Below, one piece after another: positions 54,356 to 63,867 of a stretch of 64,000 bases of DNA. How positions within the stretch are numbered: position 1 is the first letter of the stretch; each line of letters opens with the position of its first letter. Both the position numbers and the translations under genes were made by a program. Below the pieces are notes generated by a model that was given only the letters and a program-made list of their open reading frames with translations, did no database searches and was not told the DNA's origin. Source of the stretch: Kineococcus rhizosphaerae (GTDB lineage: Bacteria > Actinomycetota > Actinomycetes > Actinomycetales > Kineococcaceae); NCBI RefSeq assembly GCF_003002055.1, contig NZ_PVZF01000001.1, forward strand, positions 558,001-622,000, written 5' to 3'.

Positions 54356-54981
54356 CTCGTCCACCTGGAACTGTTCGCCACCCTCGACCTCGTCGCCCAG
54401 GCCCCCGGCGGGCCCGAGGAGGACCCCGACGGCCTCGCCCACGGCGGCCGGCAGGCACCGCTGCTGGACGACGTCGCCGGAGCGCAGGTGGCGGCCGCCC
54501 ACGAGGGCACCGACGCCCTCCTGCTGGGCCGGCGCACCTGCGACGTCTTCGCCGCGCACCGGCCGCACCAGGAGGGCGGTCCGGACGACTCGATCGCCGC
54601 CCTCTTCAACCGCGTCCCCGAGCACGTCGCCTCGCGCGGCACCCCGACCTGCCCCGGGCGGGGTCCACGCAGCTGGGGCCGGACCTGGCCGCCGCCGTGC
54701 GCGCGGTCCGCGACCGGCACGAGCACGTGGAGGTGGTGGGCAGCCTGGACCTGGTGCAGACCCTGCCGCGGGACAGGCTGTTCGACCGGCTCGACCTGTG
54801 ACTGCACCCGATCGTGCCGGGGACGGCCGACAAGGTGTTCGACGGCGGGGCGGTCCCCGCGAACCTGAGACTGCTCGAACCCCCGGCGGCCTCGCCGACG
54901 GGGACGGTGTTCCTGCGGTACGCGCTGGCCGAGGGGGTCCCCGCCGCCGGGGGCGTGACGGCCCCCGGCCGCGGGCTCTGA
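54356..54981 (+). pseudogene. Broken RibD/dihydrofolate-reductase-family gene
   Basis: The first fragment reads HLELFATLDLVAQAPGG and LLLGRRTCDVFA, typical of YwjB/RibD-C-like reductases. Near 54650-54665 the frame shifts; the second frame continues with TQLGPDLAAAVRAVRD, EVVGSLDLVQTL and FDRLDL, then a TGA at 54799-54801, then LHPIVPGTADKVF and the expected C-terminus. No good start is visible. One frameshift and one nonsense codon argue for a decayed gene unless the sequence has errors. Confidence 0.7.
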
Positions 54982-54985
54982 GCCC

Positions 54986-55528
54986 TCAGAGCGCGGCGAC
55001 GAGCTGGTAGAGCACGTGGTCCTGCCAGCGGCCGGCGATCCGCAGGTACCGCCGGGCCACTCCGATCCGCTCGAAACCGTTGCGCTGCAGGACGGCCTGC
55101 GACGCCGAGTTCGACAGCAGGGTGCCCGCCTGCAGGCGGTGCAACCCCAGCCCGGCCGGGTCGAAGGCCGTCTCGGCGACCGCGGCGACGGCGGCCGTCG
55201 CCACTCCGCGGCCGTTGACGGCCTCGGCGACGAAGTAGCCGACGTCGGCGGACTGGAACGGCCCGCGCACGACGCCCGACAGCGTCAGCCGGCCCACCAG
55301 CTCCCCGCCGAACTCGATGACGTAGGGCACCGCCCGCCCGGCCGCGTGCTCGGCGAGCAGGCGCGTCAGGACCTCGGCCTGGCCGTCGGTGGTGAAGTAC
55401 GCCTCGTCCCGTTCGGGCTCGTACGGCTGGAGGAAGGGCCAGTTCTCGCGCAGCAGGGCCGCGACCGCCGCGGCGTCCTCGGGCCGGGCCAGCCGCAGCG
55501 TGGTGGCGGGTCCGGCGGGTCCCGTCAC
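54986..55528 (-). CDS. GNAT-family N-acetyltransferase, RimJ type
   Basis: A 180-residue acetyltransferase. DVGYFVAEAVNGRGVATAAVAAVAE binds acetyl-CoA, and HRLQAGTLLSNSASQAVLQRNGFERIG is the RimJ/RimL hallmark; the end YLRIAGRWQDHVLYQL is also typical. The GTG overlaps the stop of the ATP-binding protein gene. Substrate may be a protein N-terminus or a small molecule. Confidence 0.9.
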   Translation of the reverse strand: MTGPAGPATTLRLARPEDAAAVAALLRENWPFLQPYEPERDEAYFTTDGQAEVLTRLLAEHAAGRAVPYVIEFGGELVGRLTLSGVVRGPFQSADVGYFVAEAVNGRGVATAAVAAVAETAFDPAGLGLHRLQAGTLLSNSASQAVLQRNGFERIGVARRYLRIAGRWQDHVLYQLVAAL

Positions 55529-55926
55529 GAGATCACGAACCAGACCGTCTTGCCGTTCTCGTCGTGCTCGACGCCCCACCGGTCGGAGATGATGTCGACC
55601 AGCGCGACCCCCCGGCCGCCCTCCGCCTCCGGCGCCACGTCGCGGCGCACGGGCGGGTGCGGGTTGCCGTCGCGGACGGCGACGTGCAGCGCCGGACCCT
55701 CGCCGTCGCACGAGACGCGGACCAGGACCGGCGGACCGCCGTGGCGCACGGCGTTGGTCACGAGCTCGGACACCAGCAGCTGGGCCTCGTCCAGGACCCG
55801 GGCGTGGTGCTTCGCGCAGTACGCCTCCGTCAGGAACGCCCGGGCGCGTCGTGCGGAGTGCTCCTCGTCCGGCAGCGTGATCTCGGCCGCCGGGGTCGCC
55901 TCGCACACCAGGCCATCCAACACCAT
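55525..55926 (-). CDS. Anti-sigma-type ATP-binding protein
   Basis: A 133-residue GHKL domain: N-box SELVTNAVRHGG, G1 box VRDGNPHPP, G2 box EGGRGVALVDIISDRWGV and KTVWFVI. Second such protein in the window. ATG start. Three bases from the HDOD gene stop, so in one transcript with HDOD and GGDEF-EAL genes, suggesting a signalling unit. Confidence 0.85.
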   Translation of the reverse strand: MVLDGLVCEATPAAEITLPDEEHSARRARAFLTEAYCAKHHARVLDEAQLLVSELVTNAVRHGGPPVLVRVSCDGEGPALHVAVRDGNPHPPVRRDVAPEAEGGRGVALVDIISDRWGVEHDENGKTVWFVIS

Positions 55927-55929
55927 GGC

Positions 55930-56814
55930 TCAGCTGGTCAGCAGCTGGACCAGCTCCGCCGCCGTCCGCGTCACGGCGGCCCGCACCGCGTCGACCTCGG
56001 CGTCGCGCACGTGACCGGCCGACAGCTGCTCGGCCGGGGCGGGCCGGCGGGTGGGGTCGAGGATCCGCTCGGACAGCTCCACGCCCAGGCGCACGGCCGT
56101 GGCCAGCGGCGTCGCCCAGCCGGGACGGTCGACCTGCGCGAGGGCCTCGGCCAGCTCGTCCGGGAACGACCAGGCCGCGAGCGCCTCGGCCGAGACCCGC
56201 GTGTGGTGCGCGCCGTAGCGACGGCTCTCGGCGGCCAGGAGCTCCTCGCGGTCGGCGGACCCGGCGATCATCGCGGGGTACTCCACGGGGTCGCAGCGCA
56301 CGAGCAGCGCCTGTCCCAGCCGGGCGAGCAGACCCACGGAGAACGCGTCGGGGGCCTCGGCGCCCAGGCGCGGGGCGAACTCGGCGGCCGCGACGGCCGT
56401 CAGGACGCTGCGGTCCCAGAAGTCCGCGAGGGCCTCGGGGACGTCCTCGAGCCCGGCCATGGCCGCGACCGCCAGGCTGCGCACGGTGGCGAACCCCACG
56501 ACGGTGACGGCGAACGCGGGGGCGGACACGCGCCCGGACAGCCCGAAGTAGGCCGAGTTGGCCAGCCGCAGCACCTTCGCGACGAGCGCGGGGTCGCAGC
56601 TGAGGGTCTGCCCCAGGGACCTGGCGTCCGAGCGGTCGTCGTCGGCCGTGGCGATGACCTTCGCCGCGACGGGCCGGTGGGCCGGCAGGTCGTCCAGGGC
56701 GGCCGAGATCCGGCCGAGCACCTCCACGGCACCCGGCGGGGCGGTGGAGACGGGGGCGGTGGAGACGGCGGTGGAGACGGGGGTGGAGACGGCCACGGTG
56801 ACGTTCTCGCTCAC
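55930..56814 (-). CDS. HDOD-domain signalling protein
   Basis: A 294-residue protein. After a repetitive V-S-T-rich N-terminus (residues 8-27), the HDOD domain runs from about 30 to 230: LPAHRPVAAKVI, LGQTLSCDPALVAKVLRLANSAYFG split over that region, and AFAVTVVGFATVRSLAV. HDOD proteins accompany c-di-GMP signalling and act without hydrolase activity. GTG start overlapping the GGDEF-EAL gene stop. Confidence 0.85.
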   Translation of the reverse strand: MSENVTVAVSTPVSTAVSTAPVSTAPPGAVEVLGRISAALDDLPAHRPVAAKVIATADDDRSDARSLGQTLSCDPALVAKVLRLANSAYFGLSGRVSAPAFAVTVVGFATVRSLAVAAMAGLEDVPEALADFWDRSVLTAVAAAEFAPRLGAEAPDAFSVGLLARLGQALLVRCDPVEYPAMIAGSADREELLAAESRRYGAHHTRVSAEALAAWSFPDELAEALAQVDRPGWATPLATAVRLGVELSERILDPTRRPAPAEQLSAGHVRDAEVDAVRAAVTRTAAELVQLLTS

Positions 56815-59039
56815 GCCGGCACCTCCCGGGGGGTCGGGACGGCCGGCCGGGGCACGAGTTCGCCGCCGCCGCGCAGGACCTCGATGAGGGCCTCGCGGGT
56901 CAGGGGGCGGGAGTACAGGTACCCCTGGACGGCCTCGCAGCCGAGGTCGGTGATGACCTCGTCCTGCTCGAACGTCTCCACGCCCTCGGCCACGACGCCC
57001 AGCCCGAGGGTCCGGGCCAGCGAGACGACGGCCGCGGCGACCGCGCGCGCGGGTCCCCCGGCGACGCCCTCGTCGCGGCCGTGCAGGTCGCGGACGAAGG
57101 ACCGGTCGACCTTGAGGTGGTCGACGGGCAGGTCCTTGAGGTAGGCCAGCGAGGAGTAGCCGGTCCCGAAGTCGTCGATGGCGACCCGGGCGCCGTCGCG
57201 GCGCAGTTCCTCCAGGACCTGCCGGCAGGCGCGCAGGTCGCTGGCCAGCGCGGTCTCGGTGACCTCCAGGCACACGTCGCGCAGTTCCAGGCCGGCGCTC
57301 GCGACCGCGCGGCGCACCCCGTCGGAGAACCCGTCGGCGGCGAGGCTGACGGCCGAGACGTTGACGGCGACGTGGTCGGGGCTGGTCGCCAGCTCCCCCG
57401 CCGCGTGCGCGGCGCGCCAGGACGCGAGGTCGCGCAGCGCGACCGTCAGGACGTGGTGGTCCAGCGCGGGCACGAGGTTCGCGCGTTCGGCCAGTTCGAC
57501 GAACGTCTGCGGCGAGACCGGCCCGAGCTCGGGGTGCGTCCAGCGGCACAGCGCCTCCAGGCCGCGCAGCTGCGCGGGCCGGCCCGGACGCACGATCGGC
57601 TGGTAGTGGACGTCGACGCCGCCGCGGGCGATGGCCTCGCGCAGGTCGGCCACCAGGCGCAGCGCGCGCCGGGCACGGGTGCGCACGCCCTCGTCGAGCA
57701 GGGTCCAGCGGCCCCCGCCGGCGGCCTTGGCCTCGTGCACGGCGATGCCGGCGTCGCGCACGACCTCCTCGGCGCTGCAGGTCAGCCCGTCGAGCAGGAC
57801 GACGCCGATGCTGGCCACCAGCCGCAGCCGCAGCCCGTTGACCTCCACCGGGACCAGGACCGCGTCCAGGACGCGGCGGGCGGTGGCGCGCACGGCGTCC
57901 AGGTCGTCGACGTCGTGGCACACGAGCACGAACTCGTCCCCGCCGGGGCGGGCGACCATGTCCCCGGAGCGCACCGTGCGGGCCAGCCGGCGCGCGACCT
58001 CGACGAGGACGGCGTCGCCGGCCTCGGGACCGAGCCCGTCGTTGACGGTCTTGAAGTCGTCGAGGTCGACCATGAGGACGCCGACGCCGCGGCTGGGCCC
58101 GATGAGGTCGGCGAGCCGTTCCAGCAGCGCCAGCCGGTTGGGCAGACCCGTCAGCAGGTCGTGCTGGGCCTGGTAGGCCAGACGGTGCTCGCGGGCGAGG
58201 CGGTCGGTGACGTCCTCGACGGTGCCGATGAACCCCGCGCCGTACCCGGGGGTGCGGCTGGGGTTCAGGCGCACCGTCACCCACCGGACCTGACCGGCCG
58301 CGTTGCGCAGCCGGGTGTCGAGCACGACCCGTTCGCCGGCGAGCACCCCGGCGATGGCCTCGACGACGCCGGCGCGCTCGTCGTCGACGACGTGGGTCAG
58401 CCAGCCGGTGCCGCACAGCTCCTCGGCGGGCAGCCCGACGAGCTCGGCGAAGGCGTCGTTGACCCGGGACAACCGCGCGCCCACGTCGGAGACGATCGTG
58501 GGGACCGGTGAGCTCTGGGCCAGGGTCGCGAAGCGCTCCTCGGCGGCGCGCAGGGCGGCCTGGGCGCGCTCGTCCTCGGGCAGCACCACCGCCAGGACCC
58601 AGAAGTGCTCGCGGGGGTCGCGCTCGGGGACGGGCCAGGCGACGACCTCGACGTGCCGCAGCCCGCCGCCGGCGGTGACGGCGTCGACGGCGTAGCGGGT
58701 GCGGCGCTCGCGGGCCAGCCGCTCGATGTCGCCGTCGGTGCGCAGCAGACGGGTCACGGCGAGGTCGACGAGGTGGTCGGCCTCGATCCCGAACAGGTCC
58801 GAGGAGGCGTGGTTGGCCCACCGGACCCGGGGGACCTCGAACCCGGCCGGGGCCTTGGGGCGCGAGATCACCAGCACGGGCTGGTCCGCCGCTGCCGCGT
58901 AGTGCAGCAGGGCAGCGTCGACTCCCGCGGGGGTTTCACTCCCCCCGGGGTGGTGGCTGCGCCACGCCTCGTTCAGCACTGGTTCCGTCCACGGTGGTTC
59001 CCGGCCGTCCCCTCCGTGGGACCGCATCGGTGAGTACAT
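56811..59039 (-). CDS. PAS-GGDEF-EAL cyclic-di-GMP protein (cytoplasmic)
   Basis: A 742-residue protein without membrane helices: two PAS-like domains (about 30-150 and 165-285), GGDEF (about 300-460) with intact GGDEF, and EAL (about 475-720) with GLEALCRW, VNVSAVSL, EVTETAL and DDFGTGYSSL. Both catalytic cores look competent. The frame is open to GTG 59120; ATG 59039 is preferred but unproven. First gene of a run with HDOD, ATP-binding protein and GNAT. Confidence 0.9.
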   Translation of the reverse strand: MYSPMRSHGGDGREPPWTEPVLNEAWRSHHPGGSETPAGVDAALLHYAAAADQPVLVISRPKAPAGFEVPRVRWANHASSDLFGIEADHLVDLAVTRLLRTDGDIERLARERRTRYAVDAVTAGGGLRHVEVVAWPVPERDPREHFWVLAVVLPEDERAQAALRAAEERFATLAQSSPVPTIVSDVGARLSRVNDAFAELVGLPAEELCGTGWLTHVVDDERAGVVEAIAGVLAGERVVLDTRLRNAAGQVRWVTVRLNPSRTPGYGAGFIGTVEDVTDRLAREHRLAYQAQHDLLTGLPNRLALLERLADLIGPSRGVGVLMVDLDDFKTVNDGLGPEAGDAVLVEVARRLARTVRSGDMVARPGGDEFVLVCHDVDDLDAVRATARRVLDAVLVPVEVNGLRLRLVASIGVVLLDGLTCSAEEVVRDAGIAVHEAKAAGGGRWTLLDEGVRTRARRALRLVADLREAIARGGVDVHYQPIVRPGRPAQLRGLEALCRWTHPELGPVSPQTFVELAERANLVPALDHHVLTVALRDLASWRAAHAAGELATSPDHVAVNVSAVSLAADGFSDGVRRAVASAGLELRDVCLEVTETALASDLRACRQVLEELRRDGARVAIDDFGTGYSSLAYLKDLPVDHLKVDRSFVRDLHGRDEGVAGGPARAVAAAVVSLARTLGLGVVAEGVETFEQDEVITDLGCEAVQGYLYSRPLTREALIEVLRGGGELVPRPAVPTPREVPA

Positions 59040-59215
59040 CGGCACGTCGCGCCACGAACTGATCTCCCCGGGTGAGGCGGGCGCCCGGACGGGACGGCGC
59101 CCGGGGGTACCTGCGACCACTGCGGGTCACCACCACCCCCGCGCTGCGCGGGGGGCTAGGGTCGGGACAAACGTCCGGTCCCCAGACCGGTCCGCCCCTG
59201 CAGACAGGACGCGCC

Positions 59216-60328
59216 GTGCTGACGGCGTTCTTCGCCGCGGCCGCGTGGGGGCGGGTCGGACTGGCCATGACCCCCCTCGCGCTGCTGTGGTCCGTGCACG
59301 AGCGGACCGGTTCCTGGGCGCAGGCCGGGCTGGCGGGCGCCGGGCTCGCCCTCGCCGAGGGCCTGGCCGGACCGCAGACGGCCCGGCTCGTCGACCGGTC
59401 CGGTCAGACGCGGGTGCTGCCGCCCCTCGCGGCGGCCCACGTCGTCGCCGTCGTCGCCGGGACCGTCGTGGAGGTGCCCCCGTTCGCGTGGGGCGTCGCC
59501 GTCGGCGCGACCCTGCCGCAGCTGGGCGCGTTCTCGGCGGCGCGCTGGTCGCACCGGCTCGGCCCCGCGACGGGGTTGTCGCGCGCCTTCGGCTGGGAGG
59601 CCGTGGTGAACTCCACGGCGTTCCTGCTCGGCCCCGTGCTGGTCTCGGCGCTCGCGGCCGCGGGGCACCCCGCGGCCGGGGTCCCGACGGCCCTGGCGCT
59701 CGTCGGCTCCGGGACGCTGGTGCTGGCCGCGCTGCGCGGGTCCGCGCCGCCGCCGGCGCCCACGGCGGGCCGCGCGCGGCGGAGCCCGCCCCGCGGGATC
59801 CGGGTGCCGTTGCTCGTGAACGCCTGGCTCGGGGTGCACTTCGGGGCGCTGCCGGTGGCCGTGGCGGCGGGCGCGGCGGCGGCCGCCCCGACGCTGTTCG
59901 CGGTCTCGAGCGCCGGTGGCCTCGTGGCGGGCCTGGTGATGACCCGCCGGCCGGGGGTCGCGCTGCACCGCGCGGCCTGGGTGCTGGGCGGCGCGGGGGC
60001 CCTGCTCGCCCTCCCGTGGCCGACGCCGGCCCTGGGCGCCGTGCTGTTCGCCGTCGGGGCGGCGGTCCCGCCCGTCGTGGTCGCTGCGGCGGTGCGCACC
60101 CGCCGCGACGCCGCCGCGCACCGGCTCACGAGCGCCTTCGCCTGGCTCGCCTCGGCGTCCGCGGCGGGTTCGGCGGCCGGGTCCGCGCTCGCGGGGCAGG
60201 GCGCCGAGCGCCTCGGCCCGGCCGCGGTGTTCGCGCTCGCGGCGGCGGCGCTCGCGGCCGTCCCGCTGACGGTGCTGGTGTGCGGGAGGATCACCCGGTG
60301 CGAGCGCTGCGCCCGACCCGACTGCTGA
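59216..60328 (+). CDS. MFS-type transporter
   Basis: A 370-residue membrane protein with about 11-12 helices. TARLVDRSGQTRVLP is the loop 2-3 motif. It starts at GTG, 176 bases from the divergent GGDEF-EAL start. Shorter than usual at the C-terminus, which ends in a Cys-rich tail (CGRITRCERCARPDC). Substrate unknown. Confidence 0.8.
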   Translation: MLTAFFAAAAWGRVGLAMTPLALLWSVHERTGSWAQAGLAGAGLALAEGLAGPQTARLVDRSGQTRVLPPLAAAHVVAVVAGTVVEVPPFAWGVAVGATLPQLGAFSAARWSHRLGPATGLSRAFGWEAVVNSTAFLLGPVLVSALAAAGHPAAGVPTALALVGSGTLVLAALRGSAPPPAPTAGRARRSPPRGIRVPLLVNAWLGVHFGALPVAVAAGAAAAAPTLFAVSSAGGLVAGLVMTRRPGVALHRAAWVLGGAGALLALPWPTPALGAVLFAVGAAVPPVVVAAAVRTRRDAAAHRLTSAFAWLASASAAGSAAGSALAGQGAERLGPAAVFALAAAALAAVPLTVLVCGRITRCERCARPDC

Positions 60329-61659
60329 GCCTGGACTCGGGGCTGTGGGCGCTGGACGAGACCCAGCCCGTGGCGGCCGTCCTGGACCGGCGCACGGGCC
60401 GCGTGGAACGGGTCGTCAGCTGGCCCGAGGTGCCCGCCGAGCCCGTCCCGGCCCCGTGGCCGCCACCGCGGCTGCTGCCGGACGGCCCGGCGTTCTGGAC
60501 GCACCCGCACGGCGAGGCCCCCCTGGTGCGGATCGGTCCCGGTGGGGTGGAGCTGGCGGTCTGGACGCACGGCCTGCGGCTGGCCGCCGTCGGCCCCGAC
60601 GGGGTGTGGTGCGTCCCGCCCCCGCCGCCGCAGGACGTCGTCCGCTCCGCCGACGGCCGTCCGAGCTGGGGGCTGCACCCGGCGCAGCTGCTGCACGTCG
60701 CCCCCGGCGGGCAGCCGCGCCGCACGACCGTCGACGCCCCCGTCCGGGCCGCGCAGGCCGAGGAGTCGGGGTTCTTCCTCGCCCTCGACGCCGAACCCTG
60801 GCACCTCGAACCGCTCGGCGCCGACCTGCACGAGGTCGTGTGGAGCACGCGGTGGTTCCGGGTGCCCTGGCACGCGCCGATCGGCGACGAGCTGCGCGAC
60901 GTCGCCGAACCCGTCGCCCACGGCCCCGAACCGCGCACCGAGGACGGCCGCGGGACCCACTCCTGGCTCGACCCGTGGAACGCGGGCGCCGACCGGCACG
61001 GCGTGCGGCTCGAAGGGGCCCGCTGGGGCTTCGGCTGGCGCGCCGACGCGGCGGCCGCCGCCGCCGGTCGCCTCGTGGTGCTGACCCACACCTCCGACGG
61101 CGAGCCGTCGCGGCGCGTCGACCTCGGCCGCGGGACCACGACGTCGGCGGCGCTGGTGGGCCGGGGCGGCTCCGAGCGCCTCGTCGTCGCGGTGCGCCGC
61201 GACGAACCCGGTCTGCTGCGCCCGCCGGTCGACCTGCTGACCGTCCAGCGCAGCGGGGACGTGACGCCGCTGCTGCGGGGCGGCTCGGTCGACGTCGCCG
61301 AGCACGTGCGCCCGCTCGCGCCGCGGCCGCTGGAGGCGGGGTCCTACGTGCGTCAGGTGCTGGCGGCGAACGGGAGGCTCGGGGAGTTCTGGCGGACCGA
61401 CGAGGGGTTCTCCCCGTTGATCGAGGGCATGTCGGCGGCCCGCGCCCGGCTCGTGGGCGACTGGCCGGACACGGTGCTGGAGTGGACGTTCGAGCACCCC
61501 GACCGGCCGGGGGTCCGGTTGCGCCGACGCACCCGGCTGTTCGACGAGCTGGGGCGGATCACCCCGCCGGACACCGCGGCGGTGGAGGCGGTGGAGGACT
61601 TCCAGACCGGCCAGGTCCCGGCGGTGGAGGCGGCCGTCGGCGGGTTCCTCGACTTCTGA
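60298..61659 (+). CDS. Conserved hypothetical protein, 453 residues
   Basis: A large soluble protein with repeated W/G-containing strands that may form a beta-propeller-like fold (GLWALDETQPVAAVLDRR; VRLEGARWGFGWRADAAA), proline-rich loops and no signal peptide. It overlaps the transporter gene by 31 bases, so both are probably co-expressed. I do not recognise it. Confidence 0.65.
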   Translation: MRALRPTRLLSLDSGLWALDETQPVAAVLDRRTGRVERVVSWPEVPAEPVPAPWPPPRLLPDGPAFWTHPHGEAPLVRIGPGGVELAVWTHGLRLAAVGPDGVWCVPPPPPQDVVRSADGRPSWGLHPAQLLHVAPGGQPRRTTVDAPVRAAQAEESGFFLALDAEPWHLEPLGADLHEVVWSTRWFRVPWHAPIGDELRDVAEPVAHGPEPRTEDGRGTHSWLDPWNAGADRHGVRLEGARWGFGWRADAAAAAAGRLVVLTHTSDGEPSRRVDLGRGTTTSAALVGRGGSERLVVAVRRDEPGLLRPPVDLLTVQRSGDVTPLLRGGSVDVAEHVRPLAPRPLEAGSYVRQVLAANGRLGEFWRTDEGFSPLIEGMSAARARLVGDWPDTVLEWTFEHPDRPGVRLRRRTRLFDELGRITPPDTAAVEAVEDFQTGQVPAVEAAVGGFLDF

Positions 61660-61735
61660 GCGCCGCGCGCGGTCCTCGGGGCCGCCGTTCGTCGTCTACC
61701 GTTCCCCGAGCACGACAGCACCCGGAGGACCTTCT

Positions 61736-63217
61736 GTGAGCAGCATCCGCGACGACCTGGCGCGCGCCCACCAGGCGTTCACGCGGCCCACGCTCACCCT
61801 CCTGCGCCGCCCGTCGGGTCCGCTCGTCGTGGCCCTCCTGACCTGCGCGTTCGGCGGTCCCGGCGCCGCGCGGCGGATCCCGGCCGAACGCTTCCACGCC
61901 CAGGTCCAGGGCCTGCTGGCCGAACTGGCCCTGCACGGGCACGAGGTCCCCGACGCACCGGCGCGCGAGCTCGTGCGCGGCTGGGTGCGCGAGCAGTGGC
62001 TGTCGCTGACGCCGGTCCCCGACCCCGACGAGGGCGAGGACGGCGAGGAGTACGCGCTGACCTCCCACGCCCGCGACGCCATGGACCACGTCAGCCGGGT
62101 CTCCGGCGAGCGCGTGCTGCTCGGGGAGTCGCGCATCCGCACGATCCTGGACGCGGCCCGCCGCTGCGCCCTGGAGGCGACCCCGGACCGGGACCGTCGC
62201 GTGCAGCGGCTGGAGGAGCAGATCGCGCAGCTGAGCGCCGAACGCGACCGGCTGCTGGCCGGTGGGGAGTCCCCACCGGCCAGCGACGAGCGCGTGCTGG
62301 GCCAGTACCTCGACCTCGAGGACCTGCTCTCGGCGCTGCCCGGCGACTTCCTGCGCGTCTCCGAGGAGGTCCGGCGCATCCACCGCGAGATCGTCGGCGA
62401 CTTCCGCGCCGAGCAGCGCCCGTCCGGGGAGGTCCTCGACGACTACCTGCGCCGCGCCGCCGGGATCCTCACCGAGTCCGTCTCCGGGCGCGCGTTCGCC
62501 GGGGCGGTCGACCTGGCCCGCGACGAGGACACCCTGCAGGCGTTGCAGTCCGACCTGACGACGATCCTCGAGCACGGGTTCGCGGCGGGGCTGAGCCCTG
62601 AGCAGCGCAGCGCGCTGCGCCGGACGCTGGAGACCATCGGCGAGGGCGTCGAACTGGTCCTGGAGCAGCGCCGGCGGCTGTCGGCGTCGTTGCGCTCGCA
62701 CATCCTGCGCCACGACCCGCTGCGCGACCGCGAGCTCGACGAGGCGCTGCGCGCGGCCGCCGACCAGCTGACGCAGTGGATGGCCACGACGGGCCCGCGC
62801 GCCACGCTCGACCTGGACGCCCCGATCCCCTCGGCCCGCATCGCGGTCACGACGATGCGCACGCGGCTGCACGACCCGGCCGACGACGCCAGCCCCCCGC
62901 CCCTGCGCGAGCACGACGACGACGCCGCCGAGGTGTCCTCCCTGGAGGAGCTGCGCCGCTTCGGCGGCCCCGACTTCGAACGGCTGCGCGCGGCGATCCC
63001 GTCCGGGGCCGGCACCGCGGAGGTCTTCGACGACCTGCCCGACGACCTGCGCCGTCCCGCGGACCTGATGGGCCTGCTGCACCTGGCGGTCGCGGTGACG
63101 GGCGCCGACCCGCACACCACGACGCGGCAGGCCGTCTACACGACCACCCGCCCCGACGGGACCGTCCACCGGTTCCTGGGCCCCGACCTGTCGCTGACCG
63201 CCGGAGGAGACGCGTGA
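61736..63217 (+). CDS. jetA: Wadjet anti-plasmid system protein JetA (DUF3375)
   Basis: A 493-residue protein of the DUF3375 family, the MukF/kleisin-like subunit of the type I Wadjet system that cleaves circular plasmid DNA. Landmarks are the N-terminal HQAFTRPTLTLLRRP, LTSHARDAMDHVSRVSGERV and the long coiled-coil middle (VQRLEEQIAQLSAERDRLL). GTG start with GGAGG. It overlaps jetB by four bases, the standard order. Confidence 0.88.
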   Translation: MSSIRDDLARAHQAFTRPTLTLLRRPSGPLVVALLTCAFGGPGAARRIPAERFHAQVQGLLAELALHGHEVPDAPARELVRGWVREQWLSLTPVPDPDEGEDGEEYALTSHARDAMDHVSRVSGERVLLGESRIRTILDAARRCALEATPDRDRRVQRLEEQIAQLSAERDRLLAGGESPPASDERVLGQYLDLEDLLSALPGDFLRVSEEVRRIHREIVGDFRAEQRPSGEVLDDYLRRAAGILTESVSGRAFAGAVDLARDEDTLQALQSDLTTILEHGFAAGLSPEQRSALRRTLETIGEGVELVLEQRRRLSASLRSHILRHDPLRDRELDEALRAAADQLTQWMATTGPRATLDLDAPIPSARIAVTTMRTRLHDPADDASPPPLREHDDDAAEVSSLEELRRFGGPDFERLRAAIPSGAGTAEVFDDLPDDLRRPADLMGLLHLAVAVTGADPHTTTRQAVYTTTRPDGTVHRFLGPDLSLTAGGDA

Positions 63218-63867
63218 CCGACGAGACCACCGAGGCGGTCGCCGAACTCGCCGAGGACGGGTTGTTCCCCGGCGACACCGGAACGCTCAGCGAACCCGTG
63301 CGCGCCGTCCTGGTGCAGCTGCTCAAGCGCCGCTACGTCTCCGCGGCCCAGCACCCCCAGTCCTGGCGCCTGCTGGTGGAGAACCAGCGCTCGCTGCGCA
63401 GCCGCCTCAACGACGTGTTCCTCGACCTCGTCGTCAACCACGACTACCAGGTCGCCTACAAGCAGCAGGCCGCCGCGCCGACGGCGGACCGGTTCCCGAC
63501 GCTGCTGTTCGACCAGCCCTGGAGCCGGGAGGAGACCGTGCTGCTGGTCTGCCTGCGCCGCCTCGCCCGGTCCCGGTCGGCGGCCGGCGACACCGAGGTG
63601 TTCGTCGAGCGCGCCGAGCTCATCGACGAGGTGGGCCACTTCCGGCCCCTGTCGAGCACCAACCAGGCCCGCGACGAGCAGCAGGCCGCGCTCGGCGTCG
63701 ACAGCCTGCTGCGCCAGGAGGTGCTGCTGCGCACCGGGACCGAGAACCGCTACCGCGTCTCGCCCATCCTCGAGGTGCTGCTGCCCGTCGACGTCGTGCA
63801 GCGGCTGGTCACCGAGCTCACCGCGCACAACGCCGCCCACCGCAACCCCGTCGAGGAGAACGCGTGA
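63214..63867 (+). CDS. jetB: Wadjet protein JetB (DUF4194)
   Basis: A 217-residue DUF4194/MukE-like winged-helix protein that joins the kleisin JetA to the SMC-like JetC. VLVQLLKRRYVSAAQHPQSWRLL, SRLNDVFLDLVVNHDYQVAYK and ETVLLVCLRRLARSRSA are characteristic. GTG start behind GGAGGAG; GTGA overlaps on both sides. Confidence 0.9.
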   Translation: MTDETTEAVAELAEDGLFPGDTGTLSEPVRAVLVQLLKRRYVSAAQHPQSWRLLVENQRSLRSRLNDVFLDLVVNHDYQVAYKQQAAAPTADRFPTLLFDQPWSREETVLLVCLRRLARSRSAAGDTEVFVERAELIDEVGHFRPLSSTNQARDEQQAALGVDSLLRQEVLLRTGTENRYRVSPILEVLLPVDVVQRLVTELTAHNAAHRNPVEENA

